Counted from the first letter of the stretch, positions 47,991 through 59,335 are shown. The stretch: 64,000 nucleotides of DNA from Megaleporinus macrocephalus (GCA_021613375.1 CM038726.1:8130849-8194848), one strand, 5' to 3'. Numbers and translations: made by a program. Notes: generated by a model from the sequence alone, not told the origin.

Positions 47991-48654
47991 TGACGGTAGG
48001 TATGTGTGTGTATATATGTATATTATATGTATGCAAGTATGTATGTTAATACATATTTTTGCAATTGGGTTTTATGCATCTGTGCATGTTTATATGTATA
48101 TACAATTTACAGTGACTACACAGTGACCAGACCACTTTAGGTTTCAACTGGAACTGGTGACTTATAAGAGGAAATGAATAGTGCTGAATGGGAGAGACAG
48201 CAGAAGCTAAAAAGGAAAAAAAGGAGTACAAGCTGCAGGGCACCTAAGGAAAGCGACAGACATGCATGCATTGGTTTGACAGTACAACAAGGACTGGTCA
48301 ACCACCTAAGCATAGCACACCTGCCGAAGTAAGTGTTAACAGCCAAAAAGTGAAAACAGCTGTTGGTGAAATGGACTGTGAGCTAACTGATATGAAGCAT
48401 TCACTAGCTTACATGGTAGGGTATGGTTCTCAGTACTGAACCAATGCAAGACCTACCATTAGGGGTTCCTCAAAGAGAGTAGTAGACCACTTGCCACCTT
48501 TATTACAACCTGGGGCCTATGCAAATGTATTTGGATCAACTTTGGGCAGTTGGGGCAGTTGGGTTCCAAAGAAACATAAAGGAATGGTTAGTATACCTTA
48601 GAGATAAATATGGCAACCTTATTTAATTGATAATTTGATGCAGAGCCAGACATT

Positions 48655-48795
48655 TGATCAGTTGTAATATGTATAAAACTCTTGTACGTTACCAGCAGCA
48701 TGCGGTCAAGTTGAATGCAAAGAAATGTGAGCTTTTATGGAACCAAGAAGGATTTCTGTATGAAAGGAAGGTTATGCATTCAGTTACTATTAGAG
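48655..48795 (+). pseudogene. Gypsy-type reverse-transcriptase fragment
   Basis: The peptide HAVKLNAKKCELLW...GFLYERKVMH fits the VKLxxxKCxF...FLG block of Ty3/Gypsy reverse transcriptases. No LTR or other domain is linked with confidence, though text from about 48340 could belong to the same element. Confidence 0.45.
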
Positions 48796-48904
48796 CATGA
48801 AATCCTGAGACACAGTGGCCCCTCCCAGTGTCTCAGACTGTACCACCTATGCAGACTGTACCACCTATGCAGACTGTTCCCCCTCCCATACTGACATACT
48901 GCTG

Positions 48905-49955
48905 TAATACTGAACTGTCTCTGTAAGATGTTTTACTCCATCATTGTTGTGGGACTCTCGGCCTGTGTGATGAAAAGACCTGGCAGCTGTAATGGAATAT
49001 CTATTTCAGTATATAAACTTTAATATTCTGCTTTATGTAAATCTGCTTGTTTTAAGACACATTCTGTTTGTAAAAGAAGTTAGTAACCAGAATTTATTAG
49101 TGTGTAAATGTTTGTTTTTATTATTGATTTTAGACTTTTAATGTGTTAGTTATATTTATTAGTTTGTAAGTGTCTTTATCTTTAAAAGTGTAACAAACAG
49201 GTGACTTTAAGGCGACTATAGCTGACCGTTACTGTATAAGATGAAGTTTCTCTGTGGTTTGTAGCTGCAGAGAGACTTTATAGCTTCATTTAACATAACA
49301 TGAGTAAATAAGATGGAAACTACTGAACTGATAGAATGTGGTGAATAAACAGAAAAGAAAAAGGAGTAAAAACAAACATTAAAGCCATAAAATCTCTCAG
49401 TTTAAGAGGAGTAAAGGAACGAAAGCAGGTTCAGTCCATTTAGACGCTGCTGCCCTCTTGTGGTCAGAGAACAGATTGAATGGTTTAAATGTTCAAATGT
49501 CTCCAGATGTAGTTTAATGCAAACCATCATTCATAAAGATATTTTTCTTCAGTCTTTAACATCACAATGTAGAACAACTCTCAGTTTAATAGAAGTATAA
49601 AGATTTTATATTACAGTACATATACAGTATTCTGAAAGCGTGTAGACGGTTACTGAAAAAGTGAATAAAACTGTTCCTACATCAGTGTCAGCAGTTCTCT
49701 GTATTAGAAACACACATTGATAAGAAACTGAAAGAGCTTTTATAAAGTTCTCAGTATCTACAGTGTAATATTCACTGATTCTCTGCTGTTGATTCCACAT
49801 TTATTTATATCACTTTGCTGAACAACTAAATATTTCAGAACTTTATTGTGAGTCTGAAAGTGTTGATAAGAGTGATAACAGTAGTGATGTTAGCTGAGCT
49901 GTGTGTTTAACACTCATTAACACTGTCCTATACCGGAGTTCCAGCGCTCTTGAGT
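48905..49955 (-). repeat. R1 repeat, 3' part, copy D (inverted)
   Basis: The reverse complement matches 20825-21745 and 17560-18318. Landmarks are ACTGAACTGTCTCTGTAAGA at one end, GCTGCTGCCCTCTTGTGGTC at 49446-49465, TTGATTCCACATTTATTTAT near 49790 and AACACTCATTAACACTGTCC near 49910. It extends to about 49955, where L2-like sequence follows. Confidence 0.85.
49447..49463 (-). promoter_or_regulatory. CTCF-like motif in R1 copy D, inverted
   Basis: The plus strand reads CTGCTGCCCTCTTGTGG, the exact complement of the copy A site. Confidence 0.4.
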
Positions 49956-50830
49956 GTCTGGGAGATGTACAGTCTTCACAAAAATTATTCTATCTAAACC
50001 CTTAAATATTGTTGGTGGTGTATTGCTAGCATACTTTCTCAGTGTGAATGAAATGTTCACACTGAGAGAGATGATTGTTGACTTTAAGTGGGGGAAAAGA
50101 ATGCGTGCACCACCAAGCATTGTGGGGACAATGGTAGAAAAAGCAAGCAGCTTCAATTCCTCTGTGTCCACATAGCCAAGGAACATCTTTGGTCAGTCAA
50201 CATATCAAACACTGTCAAAAAGGCCAAGAATATCTCAATCACCCGTAAATGCTGAGGAGAGTGAACCTGCCACAACAGCTCCTCTGCAACTTGTACCGAT
50301 CCACTGTGGAGACCATCGTTACAAGCTGCAGCACAGCCTTTTATGGCAGCACCACTATAGCCAAACTATATAATACACACCCTCTGCTATCTAGAAAGAG
50401 GAACCAAAACACTCAAGACAGAAACACCAGGTTCAAAAACAGTAATTGCAAGGCATCAAACTGGTCACACCGTCAACACCTACCAGAACATTATTACACA
50501 CTACAGACTGTACTGATTGGTTCTGTCCTCTATATACTCAAACATCTCTGCTGTAAGCTGTTGAACCAAACATTAAGGTGCTACGCTCACCAACCAGCAG
50601 TATTAGTCCAATTTGGGACAGTACATCTGTGATGCAGTATTACCTGAGTTTATTTTTGCTAGCTACTGTTTGCACTTGAGCCCTAACATCTGTCCTACAG
50701 TTACTATTCACATATACTGTTTATTGTCTTTATGTTATCGCCTACTGTCTCAACTCAATCTCTTGCTTATTGACTTTTATAACTGCACTAGACAAGTAGG
50801 CTGTCAGTGTTTCATTCTACTTCATAACCT
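49956..50830 (+). pseudogene. L2-type LINE relic, reverse-transcriptase C-terminus and 3' region
   Basis: From about 50050 the frames read FTLREMIVDFKWGKRMRAPP, then an SSF-type block, VNISNTVKKAKNISIT and LRRVNLPQQLLCNLYRSTVE followed by TIVTSCSTAFYGSTTIA. This is the conserved C-terminal end of L2-type LINE polyproteins. The remainder to 50830 resembles the 3' untranslated text. Frameshifts and a stop interrupt it. Confidence 0.75.
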
Positions 50831-50844
50831 TGTATTGATACAAT

Positions 50845-51268
50845 GGCATCACATTATGCAAAACGTAAAAGCACAAAGTGAAAGAGAAGATGTAGAGATC
50901 TACATAAATAATATCCAGGAGCTCCTAAAATCAGAAACTACACAACAGTGGGAGTTAAATCTTGAGGAGCTATCCTTCCACTGGAGCAGGAATATTTCAG
51001 AGGGCACCTCGAATTCTCAGAGAAAAAATCTGCCACCTTTTCCACATAAAAATCTAGGCCTTACATTGTCTAAATAATCCACAATGTTTCAGAAAGCTTT
51101 AATGCCATACTTAAGAGTGGTGGAGTGGAAACCATCTAGACTTGAAAAGATGGTGTTCATTCTCTTCCATCTCCAAACATTCTATGTCAATGAGATTCTG
51201 AGAGGCCGGAGCAATGTTGGGAACTACCATCTGACAAACAGTGGTCTAATAAAAGACTTGAATAAAAA
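50845..51268 (+). pseudogene. MULE transposase relic, copy 2 (3' part only)
   Basis: ATCTACATAAATAATATCCA, CAGGAGCTCCTAAAATCAGA, TTCCATCTCCAAACATTCTA and TGACAAACAGTGGTCTAATA match 14185-14635 almost base for base in the same orientation. Small indels differ between copies. The upstream two thirds of the MULE are absent here. Confidence 0.8.
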
Positions 51269-51309
51269 GTAAAAAGGATTAAAGTAAGAGGCAAACAAAC
51301 AAACGCTAT

Positions 51310-51368
51310 GAATGGGGCGCAAACCCCGGCCGTGGAGTTGCAAAGCGAACGCACTCCCGCTACACTAC
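51310..51368 (-). repeat. tRNA-like SINE head
   Basis: The minus strand reads GTAGTGTAGCGGGAGTGCG, with A-box spacing, and about 25 bases later GGCCGGGGTTTGCGCCCC as a weak B box. The acceptor stem does not close, so this is not a functional tRNA. Confidence 0.35.
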
Positions 51369-51369
51369 T

Positions 51370-53510
51370 GTTTCATGTTTTTGGTGTGTGTTCAATGTAA
51401 AGGAGGGGTTTGAGCTGAGAACGCCTAGAAAATAAACACCATGTTGAGCGTGAGGAAACAGGAAAAGAGAACAAAGGACGCCACCGGAAGAATGGCAGTG
51501 TAATCACACATGCACCCTCGAAGTTAACAAAAAAGGAGTAGCAAGACCCTCAGACCTCAAATACCTGAAATTACCAGCTAGGAGCTTGGCTTAAAACTTC
51601 AGCAAAGACCCAGCACTGAGTGACTGCATCACTGGGGTTATGTAGCCCTAACACAGCTGTGTGGAATCAGGCTGATTAGTGTGCCTGACATGGGGTCTCC
51701 CCCTGGTGGCTGGAGGGGGCCTTGACCTGGCACTAGCCCTTACACAGAGACATGAAAACCCACTGCACACAGCACTTTGTGGAGAGATATATGATGAGAT
51801 ACATGTTTATAAAAATTTTATCAAGAATAAAAGAATAGCCATATTATGGTTTAGATTTTGCACTTGTCTTGTCCAAATGGGTTGCTGTAAAATTTTCAAA
51901 CTGGAGTGACCAACAAAACTGCGTCAATGTCCTGCAAGAAAAATAAACAGTAAGACAATCTGTACAGTGAAGAGTAAATACTGAATTCAACGCGTATCAG
52001 TATATTCTCAGTATATTCTGGTTTATTTTTGGACCCACAATATGAAAATGAAGAATTTAACAGTTCTTGTATTGACGGCTAATGTAAAACTCGGACTTAG
52101 GTTTACGCTCAATACCGGGTCTCGGAAAAATAAGCATTTGTTTGGAGAACTTATGCACATTCTTTTCGCATTGATGAACACCTTTGGTGTGTCCGTTGGT
52201 GACATACGGCTGCTTCACGGGTTTTACTGCAACCCACCAAACTGGAATTCAAAGCGGAGGAAAAAAAACGATACGAAGCAGTTCGTCGGCTGTGTGTACG
52301 TAGCTATGGCTGGTAAACTGTCGCTACCGAAGTTGGCGCTACTTCTGGGGTATGAGAATTATTAAATTCCTCCTCACTCGTCATCTCCGAGCTACAGCTA
52401 GATACCCTGTGAGTACATATTTAGACAAAATCGCAGAACACTTTTACAAAAAGTAGCTAATTCTGTCAGTAAACTGAGCTTTTAAATGAATAGCGGGACT
52501 TTTACGATGGTGGTCTGACATCTTGCGTCACAGGACGTCGGTTAAATGGTGGACGTAGTACATCCGAGATTGTGTGGCTACTAAAACTCGCCTACTGAAA
52601 CTGCCTACAGCAGTACGTACTGGTTCTAATCTAGTACCTACTGACAGGTAGGTGATTTCGAACGCACTCGTGGACTACGTGGAGAAATCTAGCGTTCCAG
52701 GCTGTGAAGGGAATGTCAGCACTTCTCATTCCTTCCCAACGAACCGAACTGTCAGCGCTACATGGTTGATGTTCATCTTTAAAGGATACTGAAGCTCCTA
52801 TTCCTATTCTGTTCTATGGAATCAGATTAGCAGTAAAACTATCAAACAAAACTTCTTAAATCACAATCAAAATTATTAATTTGAGAGAGAATAAAACTCA
52901 CTAAAGCAAAAAAAATCATCTCAAAAGTAAAACTTATTACTTGCAAAACATTTAGAAAAATATTGATTTGACTTTTGATCATCTGTACTTCTGCTCTGCT
53001 GCTTTCTCGCCGAGCAGGGTTTTGCTCTCAGTCACAGGTTTGCGTTTGCGCTGCTGGCTCACTGGTTTGCGCTGGAACGCTGGATTTCTCCACATAGTCC
53101 ACCAGTTTGGTTGCTGTTGTGGTTGTATGTAAATGTTGGGGTGTAAATATTAACGAGTCTGTTACGTAACAGTTTAGGATTTAGAGCTCAGCCTGTTTTA
53201 TTGTCTCTATTTTGTAAATGCAGGATTTGTGTTTGAAGGAGGAACAGCAGTGTTTGAGGTTCAGGGTATGTACAGTTCTATGTACTGAACTTCTTATTCA
53301 GTGAGAATGACAGTGTTAGATATACTGAGTAGATTTAAGATCATTTCACTCAATCAGTTTCAAAATATACCAAATACTAAATATACCAAATACTAAATAT
53401 ACCAAAGAAACAAACTAAATATTTTTACAACAAATACATTCATTTCAGATTTACCAGATCTGGTGTAAGATCTGAAATCTTGACCAACACAGAACACTTT
53501 GCAGTGGACA
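51370..53510. other. Unassigned stretch with repeat-like blocks
   Basis: The text GTGGAATCAGGCTGATTAGT, then GGGGTCTCCCCCTGGTGGCT near 51685, looks like a fish dispersed repeat. The frame 52042-52365 has no domain. The block near 53118 recurs at 32663. A CpG-richer patch lies at 52500-52720. Confidence 0.35.
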
Positions 53511-53514
53511 CAGA

Positions 53515-53910
53515 GTGTGTTAGATTTTGGGGGATGTGAGTAACTAAACAGCAGCTTCCCTGTAGTTACTACATGAAGAACACGTGACTGGAGCTCCTCC
53601 TTCATTTATCAACAGTGAGCGTAACGGAATGTTGGTGGAGCCCTGAGCTCTGATGTCATAATGGACTAAAGGCTGCATGTTGTGATGTCATAAAGGTGAA
53701 GATGTGTCTAAATTCCGTGCGGCTGACGTTTCATCTCAGTCTGTGTTACGACAGTGAAGAGAACAGCTGCTACGATGAGCTGCATCTGGTTCTAGTGCTG
53801 CAGAGTCCATAACACCAACTCAGACACAGAATGAGAAGGAAAGGAGGAGCGACTGAGCGGAGATGGAGAGCAGATTGAGAGGAGAGAGAAAGAGAAGAAG
53901 AAGTTTAGAA
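53515..53910 (+). repeat. R1 repeat, 5' part, copy C
   Basis: It begins at TTTTGGGGGATGTGAGTAAC and runs through two boxes (TGATGTCATAATGG at 53651 and TGATGTCATAAAGG at 53683), the 36-codon frame and GAGAGAAAGAGAAGAAGAAG. It is nearly identical to 20355-20745. Confidence 0.85.
53702..53812 (+). CDS. Conserved 36-codon frame in R1 copy C, function unknown
   Basis: It has the same start, stop and length as the frames at 20545 and 38694. Arg is at position 7, His at 11 and Gln at 34, with one silent change (CTA). It lies 500 bp upstream of the candidate coding exon at 54303. Confidence 0.25.
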   Translation: MCLNSVRLTFHLSLCYDSEENSCYDELHLVLVLQSP

Positions 53911-54302
53911 CAAATTGCTTGATTGCAGTGATTTTGCCTCAAAAGGTTGTGCACCATCATTTTTATCCAGACCAGTTTCATTAGTTTGTTTTAAATATTC
54001 TGTTGAACCACAATTCAAAAGCAATGTCTGATTTTCTGTAGATGATTTTCAGTAAGTTTGTATTTATTCTTAGTTTTATCAGTTTCTATTCCAGTGACCA
54101 TTGTCCACCTGTGTAACGTGTGCTGCTCTTTAATAAATATATCGTCCTGCTGTTTGATGACACACATGAACTACAGGAAATGAATTTGAGGTGATACAGC
54201 ACTGCTGAACCCCAGAGTGACTTGTTGTGACTGATTGGTCGCTCAGAGTCAACAGTCAGAATAGTAGCAGGTGATTGAGCGTACAGGAGGAGTGTAACAT
54301 AC

Positions 54303-54363
54303 ATGAAAACAGAGAGTGATGAAGAGGAACAGAGAGCGATGAAGACGGACACACTTGAACTGG
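54303..54363 (+). CDS. Candidate first coding exon, unknown gene
   Basis: An ATG opens MKTESDEEEQRAMKTDTLEL and the exon ends in phase 1 at a strong donor (CTGG|GTAAGAAT). Upstream lies an inverted CCAAT (TGATTGGTCG near 54232). The acidic N-terminal peptide followed by a phase-1 donor is a common start in immune-type fish multigene families. No downstream exon is found on this strand before the minus-strand GIMAP gene, so it may be orphaned. Confidence 0.35.
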
Positions 54364-54369
54364 GTAAGA

Positions 54370-56240
54370 ATAAAGTAATTAGTTATTCTCAGTAATACCT
54401 TTTAATAGCAGTAGAAATAAATGTGCTGTAATCACATGAAAGTAACTGTAAAGATTTATTAAAAACAGTTTAAATAAGTGTAAGTGTAATAAAGTAAATC
54501 TTACTTTAAAGTCTTGAACACATTTAACTTTTAATCAGCACAGAAAGTCTGGGACACATTATTTTGTTTGTAGATCTATTTGTAGTGTTACGACCCTGTA
54601 GGTCATATTGTGTGTTTTTTCACCAATTAAGCCTTTTGAAATTGAACTTCTCACATGTTCACTTAACCAAAAAAGCCCAAAATGTGTCAATCATATTAGT
54701 AATTTAGTCACACAAGGTAAATTCACCTCAATTCATGTTAATTATATGCAATTAAATGTTAATCATATGCAATTAAATGTGTATTATATGCCATTGTAAC
54801 ACATACACATTAGACATAGAAGTACATGAGATCTAGTCTGTGAATATTAAGAACACAATAAAATTAGTGTCATATAAATCCATTAAGTCATGTAGGATGT
54901 ACTGGTGAAAAAATAAGTTCTGAAAGCTCTGTGAGATTCAGCAGTTGCAGCAGTGTGAGTTCTGTTCTGTGGTGTGAATGTGATCATCCTATGAACAGTA
55001 CACACAATTCTCAGGTAAACAAAACAAATAATTAAGAATACAGAATAATATTTTACAAATAGTTTTCCTTTCATTTCTAAAAAAATCCCCAAAACACAAG
55101 AAGTCAGAGAGCCCTAGTGAGTCTTGACCAAGGCACTGATGGGCTGTGCAGGTTTTTTCAATGACAATTAATTTGCACATGCAAGTGCCACTCCATCCAA
55201 AATAACTGTAATCCAATATTGAAAATTTAAAACAGGTTTGCAAAGTTAAAATACATGTTAGAATTACACAGAAAGATAAAAGTAAAGTTTCTGGTGGGAT
55301 CATTTATAACTGTATCCACCATTACTTCTCCATACCAGCAAATAGGTAGCTTCAATAAAGAAAATGTGCTTTCCTTTATGGACTTGCTGGTAGATGATTT
55401 TAAATCCCCCGTCTGTAATACTCAATGTGAATTTAGTGTTATATAAGCACTACAAACACCAACCAGGTCCTAAACCCCCCAAGACCAGCCCTAAGGGTGA
55501 TGATGTTATTTAGAAATATTAAAATTCTGACCTCATATATAAATCTGATCTGTCCTTTTACAATCACTGATAATTAATTGAACAGTTTGTGTTGAGCGCT
55601 GGATAAATGGGGGTGATAACCTATGACATCATGTAAGCTTGTTAAGATGATGGTCTTGGTTTCTACTGACCTCCATAAACACCTAGTCATAGAACCACTG
55701 TTTCATGACACTTCTTCAGTCTAAGTTCTGGTCCTGGTGAATCTCCACCCTGCATGTTATGTTGTTTTCTCACTGTGATGTACTTCATCCAGCAAATCAG
55801 CAACAAACAGACAGAGTACAGAGAAAGTACTGAAAGTATGAGTACTGAATCAAGATCTTATACAATTACTGAAATATGGACCCCTAGAATGGTTTCCTTA
55901 GTATTTTAGTCTTTTAGTACGAGGGTTGTGGAGACTACATGGTGGTCTGAGTCAGTAACTAAGGGAGATGACACATTTAAAAGGTCAGTTGATGAGTTAC
56001 AGACATTCGTCCATATTTATCAACCAACATTCGACTGTAACGCTGCCCACATAACAGATTCACCTCATTTATGTAACATAGAAGGTGAATAAATTAGAGT
56101 CACTCTGTTACATAATGATGTGGTTTCTTCTGATGTGGAGCTTCAGGACTGATTCATTCTGGAGAATATCAGAACTATTACTGCTACATTTTACTTCCTG
56201 TGTTAAAAAACAAAACTGACAGAAATCAAACATCCACCAC
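54370..56240. other. Unassigned stretch, includes the GIMAP 3' flank
   Basis: No further exon is supported. The last ~200 bp are probably the 3' UTR of the minus-strand GIMAP gene. Confidence 0.4.
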
Positions 56241-56253
56241 TCCGCCTGATTTT

Positions 56254-57584
56254 TCATTCTGGTCCTTTTTTTCTGAAGAGCCACTTCAGCACTCCTCCAG
56301 ACTCTCCTCCTTCTTCCTGAGGTTCTTTTCCTGATGATCCTCTTTTCTCTGTTTCTGCAATTCTCATCACAGCCGTCTCATAAACCTCCTTTCTGAGTAA
56401 ATGAGTTTCAGTGACTTCTAAAAGTCTCTGTTTTAGCTTCTCCAACTCTCTGTTCTTCTCCTCCATCTGTCTGCTGAACTCGTCCTGCATCTTTAACTTT
56501 GAGGCCAAAATGTTTCTCTGGAGTTCAGGCAGGATGATCTTCATGAGGTTTCTCTCTGCCTCCATTCTGGCTTCTCCTTCATACGTCTCCCTGATCTCCT
56601 CCATCTCCTGTCTGTGTCTCTCCTCCATCTCTGTCTTCTCCCTCTCTCTCTTTTCTTTTAGTCTCTTCACCTTCTCCTCCATTTCTGTTCTTCGCTCTAA
56701 CTCTCGTCCTAGCTCTCGCTCCAGTTCTCTCCTTTTCTGTTCATCTATCTCTTCTTTCATTCTCCTCTCCAGCTCAGTTGTTCGGTGATTAAGTTGTTTT
56801 ATCTCTCCTTCATGCTCTTGTACTGCTCCCTCTATCTTTTTCAAAGAGTTCTGCACCTCATTTTCTAGTTTTTCCTTAATTTCTCTCTCTTCCATCTCCC
56901 TCTTTTTCTTCATGATCTTTGTCTCTATTGCACTGATTTGAGATTCTATCTCCAGGTAGATCTCACTGCTGTAGAACTTCTCTCTCTTTCCTTCCACCAT
57001 CTTCTCTATCTTCTCCAGCAGCTCTGAGGTTTGAGAAGCATCTCCGCTCTCCTTAATGCTGAGACAGTGAAACCTGTTCTCACATTTCTCTACAAGTCTC
57101 TGGACCTCCTGGTTTCCTGACTGGATAAACTCTTCAATGTTCTTCTCCTGGACTTCAGTAACAGTGAAAAGGATCATGGTGTTCCTCCAACATCTCTCTC
57201 CAAAGATCTCCTCCATTTTCTCCAGCATGCCTCTCTCCTCTCCTGTAGACTGCTTCAATGGTATGACTAGGAGGAAGACGTGGGGTCCTGGGGCAGAAAG
57301 ACGGACACAGAGTCCCACGTCCTGTCTCAGCTCCTCCAGAGAGAGTCCAGGACAGAACCAGTCGGGAGTGTCCACCACAGTCACCTGCCTCCCAGCCACC
57401 TCCCCCTGTCTGCTCTCACTCTGCTGACTCACTGTAGACGCTCCAGCCTGGCTCCTCTCCTCTCTGCCCAGGATGGTGTTTCCTGCTGCACTCTTCCCAC
57501 ATCCAGTCCTCCCCAGCAGCACCAGCCTGAGTTCTGCTCCAGGAACTGACACTGTAGAGGCTGAACTAGAGGATTCTCCACTCA
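56254..57584 (-). CDS. GIMAP-like GTPase (AIG1 domain plus coiled coil), terminal exon
   Basis: The exon starts after the acceptor CTGCAG, with its first two bases completing an ATG across the intron. Counting that Met as 1, the P-loop GRTGCGKS is at 25-32, the switch-I Thr lies near 50, DTPDW at 72-76 (Asp replaces the Gly of the usual DTPG), and the G4-like LFTVTEV near 138-144 (Glu where Asp is usual). The helical extension from about 205 to 410 is very rich in Glu, Lys and Arg and surely coiled coil. The C-terminus is GGVLKWLFRKKGPE. GIMAPs are septin-related GTPases that assemble on membranes in lymphocytes. The family is expanded in fish. No stop or frameshift. Confidence 0.93.
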
Positions 57585-57685
57585 CTGCAGATCAACAAGA
57601 ATGAGGATTTTAATCACTTATTATAAGCTGATGATCATTCTGTTCAGAGAAATGTGTATGACTGTATGAAACTGGAATTATTTAC

Positions 57686-57754
57686 TTTCTGGAGGTTCTT
57701 CTTTACTGTTTCTTCTCCTGAGCGGTGCTGCAGATTCTGGAGTCTCTCCACTGA
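57686..57754 (-). CDS. GIMAP-like gene, 69-bp linker exon
   Basis: It runs from the acceptor TTCATAG to the donor GTAAATAA, phase 1 on both sides. It encodes SGETPESAAPLRRRNSKEEP, then PE, and joins to the ATG of the GTPase exon as (A)TG. The motif RRRNSKE repeats the end of the preceding exon. Confidence 0.8.
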
Positions 57755-58092
57755 CTATGAAACAGAAGAACCACATATAATGAAGATTGTTATTGAGTAG
57801 TTTGTAGATGGTATATAGTATAAAATCTCTGTATGAGTTTAATCATGTGTTGTGTAATTATTATAAAATAAGGACAGTACATTATATTTTAGTATGTTTA
57901 GTATATTATTAGATTATAATGTATTATATTGTATATTATTATTATATCGTTATTTTTATTAATATTTAAACATGTATTCTAGTGTAACAGCTACAGTGTG
58001 TGATCAATGTTAGACAGTAATATGAATAATTAAACATGTAATATTTTTATTTTTATTGTTTGTAACCTCATACAATCCTAATAGTTACTTAC

Positions 58093-58653
58093 AGAGTGGA
58101 GGCATAAGCTCTTTACTGTTTCTTCTCCTGGCTGGAACTGATGAGTCTGGATCTGTTCTTTCCTGCAGCTGCTTGTTTCTCTCCTCTAGAAGTCTGTCTT
58201 TCTCCTCAACCTGTTTCTCTCTTTCCATTAGCTGTGTGTTTCTCTCACTTAGAAGTTTCTCCTTCTCTTCCAGCTGTTTGTCTTTTTCACTCTGTTCAGT
58301 TTTCTGTTCTTCCAGTCGGATCATCATCTCGTGTAGTTTGCTGCTCTTGTCCTGCAGTTCCTTTCTCAGTGTGTCTAGTTGTTGTTTACTGCTGTCCACC
58401 TCTTTCACTGTCTTCTCCAGTAGAGTCTCTTTCTCTCTCAGCAGTTTGATCTGGTTCTCCAGTCGTGTGTCTTTATCTTTAAGTCGTATCTGATTCATCT
58501 CAGATTCTTTGCTCATTTGTTCTAGTTTGTCTTTTGTCTCCTGAAGAAGTTTTTCTTTCTCTTGAATTAGTTTGTCTTTTTCTATCAGTTGTGTGTTTCT
58601 CTCTATTAGAAGACTCTCTTTATCTTTAAAAAGTTTGGTCAGTTCTGGTAATT
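58093..58653 (-). CDS. GIMAP-like gene, 561-bp coiled-coil exon
   Basis: The acceptor CTAACAG and donor GTAAGTAA give a 561-bp exon, phase 1 on both sides, encoding 186 full codons. The peptide is a continuous heptad-like helix with repeats such as ERNTQLIEKDKLIQEKEKLL, then ERNKQLQERTDPDSSVPA and RRRNSKELMPPL. It probably drives oligomerisation next to the GTPase. By itself it has no catalytic motif. Confidence 0.85.
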
Positions 58654-59330
58654 CTGTTAGAAACAAATTCATTTAACATTTAAAGTCCAGCTGGTCATAC
58701 GACTGATTTCACAAACATTAATAAAATATTAGTTTCAGTATTTGCAGATGTTAAATTCTGTTGTTCAGTTTTTATTCTCCTTTGTCTGTGAACTAAACTC
58801 CTTTACAGGGAAATGCCACCAATTTAAAATAATTCAGTATAATTAAATAATTAAGATGACAAGACGTTCAATGTGGTTTGATGTGAAATCATCCACTGTA
58901 GAGAAACTTACTGAGTCAGAACTGTTCAGTGTTGGTGATGGGAACCAGACATCTGAAGTTTAGCGTTTCTAAAATCTTCCTCACAGAAAGTTATTACATT
59001 GAATTATTATAAATATGCTGCCTGATTTCTGAGATATTGATTTATGAGAGTTCTGATGTTACATTTTGGTCTGAACTGTATTTTTTCAATGTGTTTATGG
59101 TGGAGTCGAACATGCAGGGAGAGTAAAGCCCTCAAAGAAAACTTATTGATTCAGATTGATTCCTATTTTACCATCAACACACACACATACATATAAAAAC
59201 TCGTAAGATACGTGTAGCTTAACTGGTCATTATGGATAGTAAATAAAATGGCTATGTTTGTGTTGTAGATATTGTGACACCTGGTTACATCACCAGCACT
59301 GTAAAAACATCTGAATCAGTAAATTTCCTA
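58654..59330. other. GIMAP intron sequence
   Basis: AT-rich intron with no other feature seen. Confidence 0.6.
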
Positions 59331-59335
59331 CAATG

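Noticed and set aside
51310..51368. Functional tRNA gene on the minus strand
   Set aside because: The A box is plausible but the B box is weak and the acceptor stem does not close; more like a SINE head.
52042..52365. 107-codon plus-strand frame as a gene
   Set aside because: No splice sites, domain or repeat homology could be supported, and composition is like the flanks.
56411..57549. Ser/Leu-rich plus-strand frames at 56411, 57137 and 57280
   Set aside because: They are antisense shadows of the GIMAP exon on the minus strand.
58056..58493. Plus-strand Ser/Phe-rich frames
   Set aside because: They are antisense shadows of the GIMAP coiled-coil exon.
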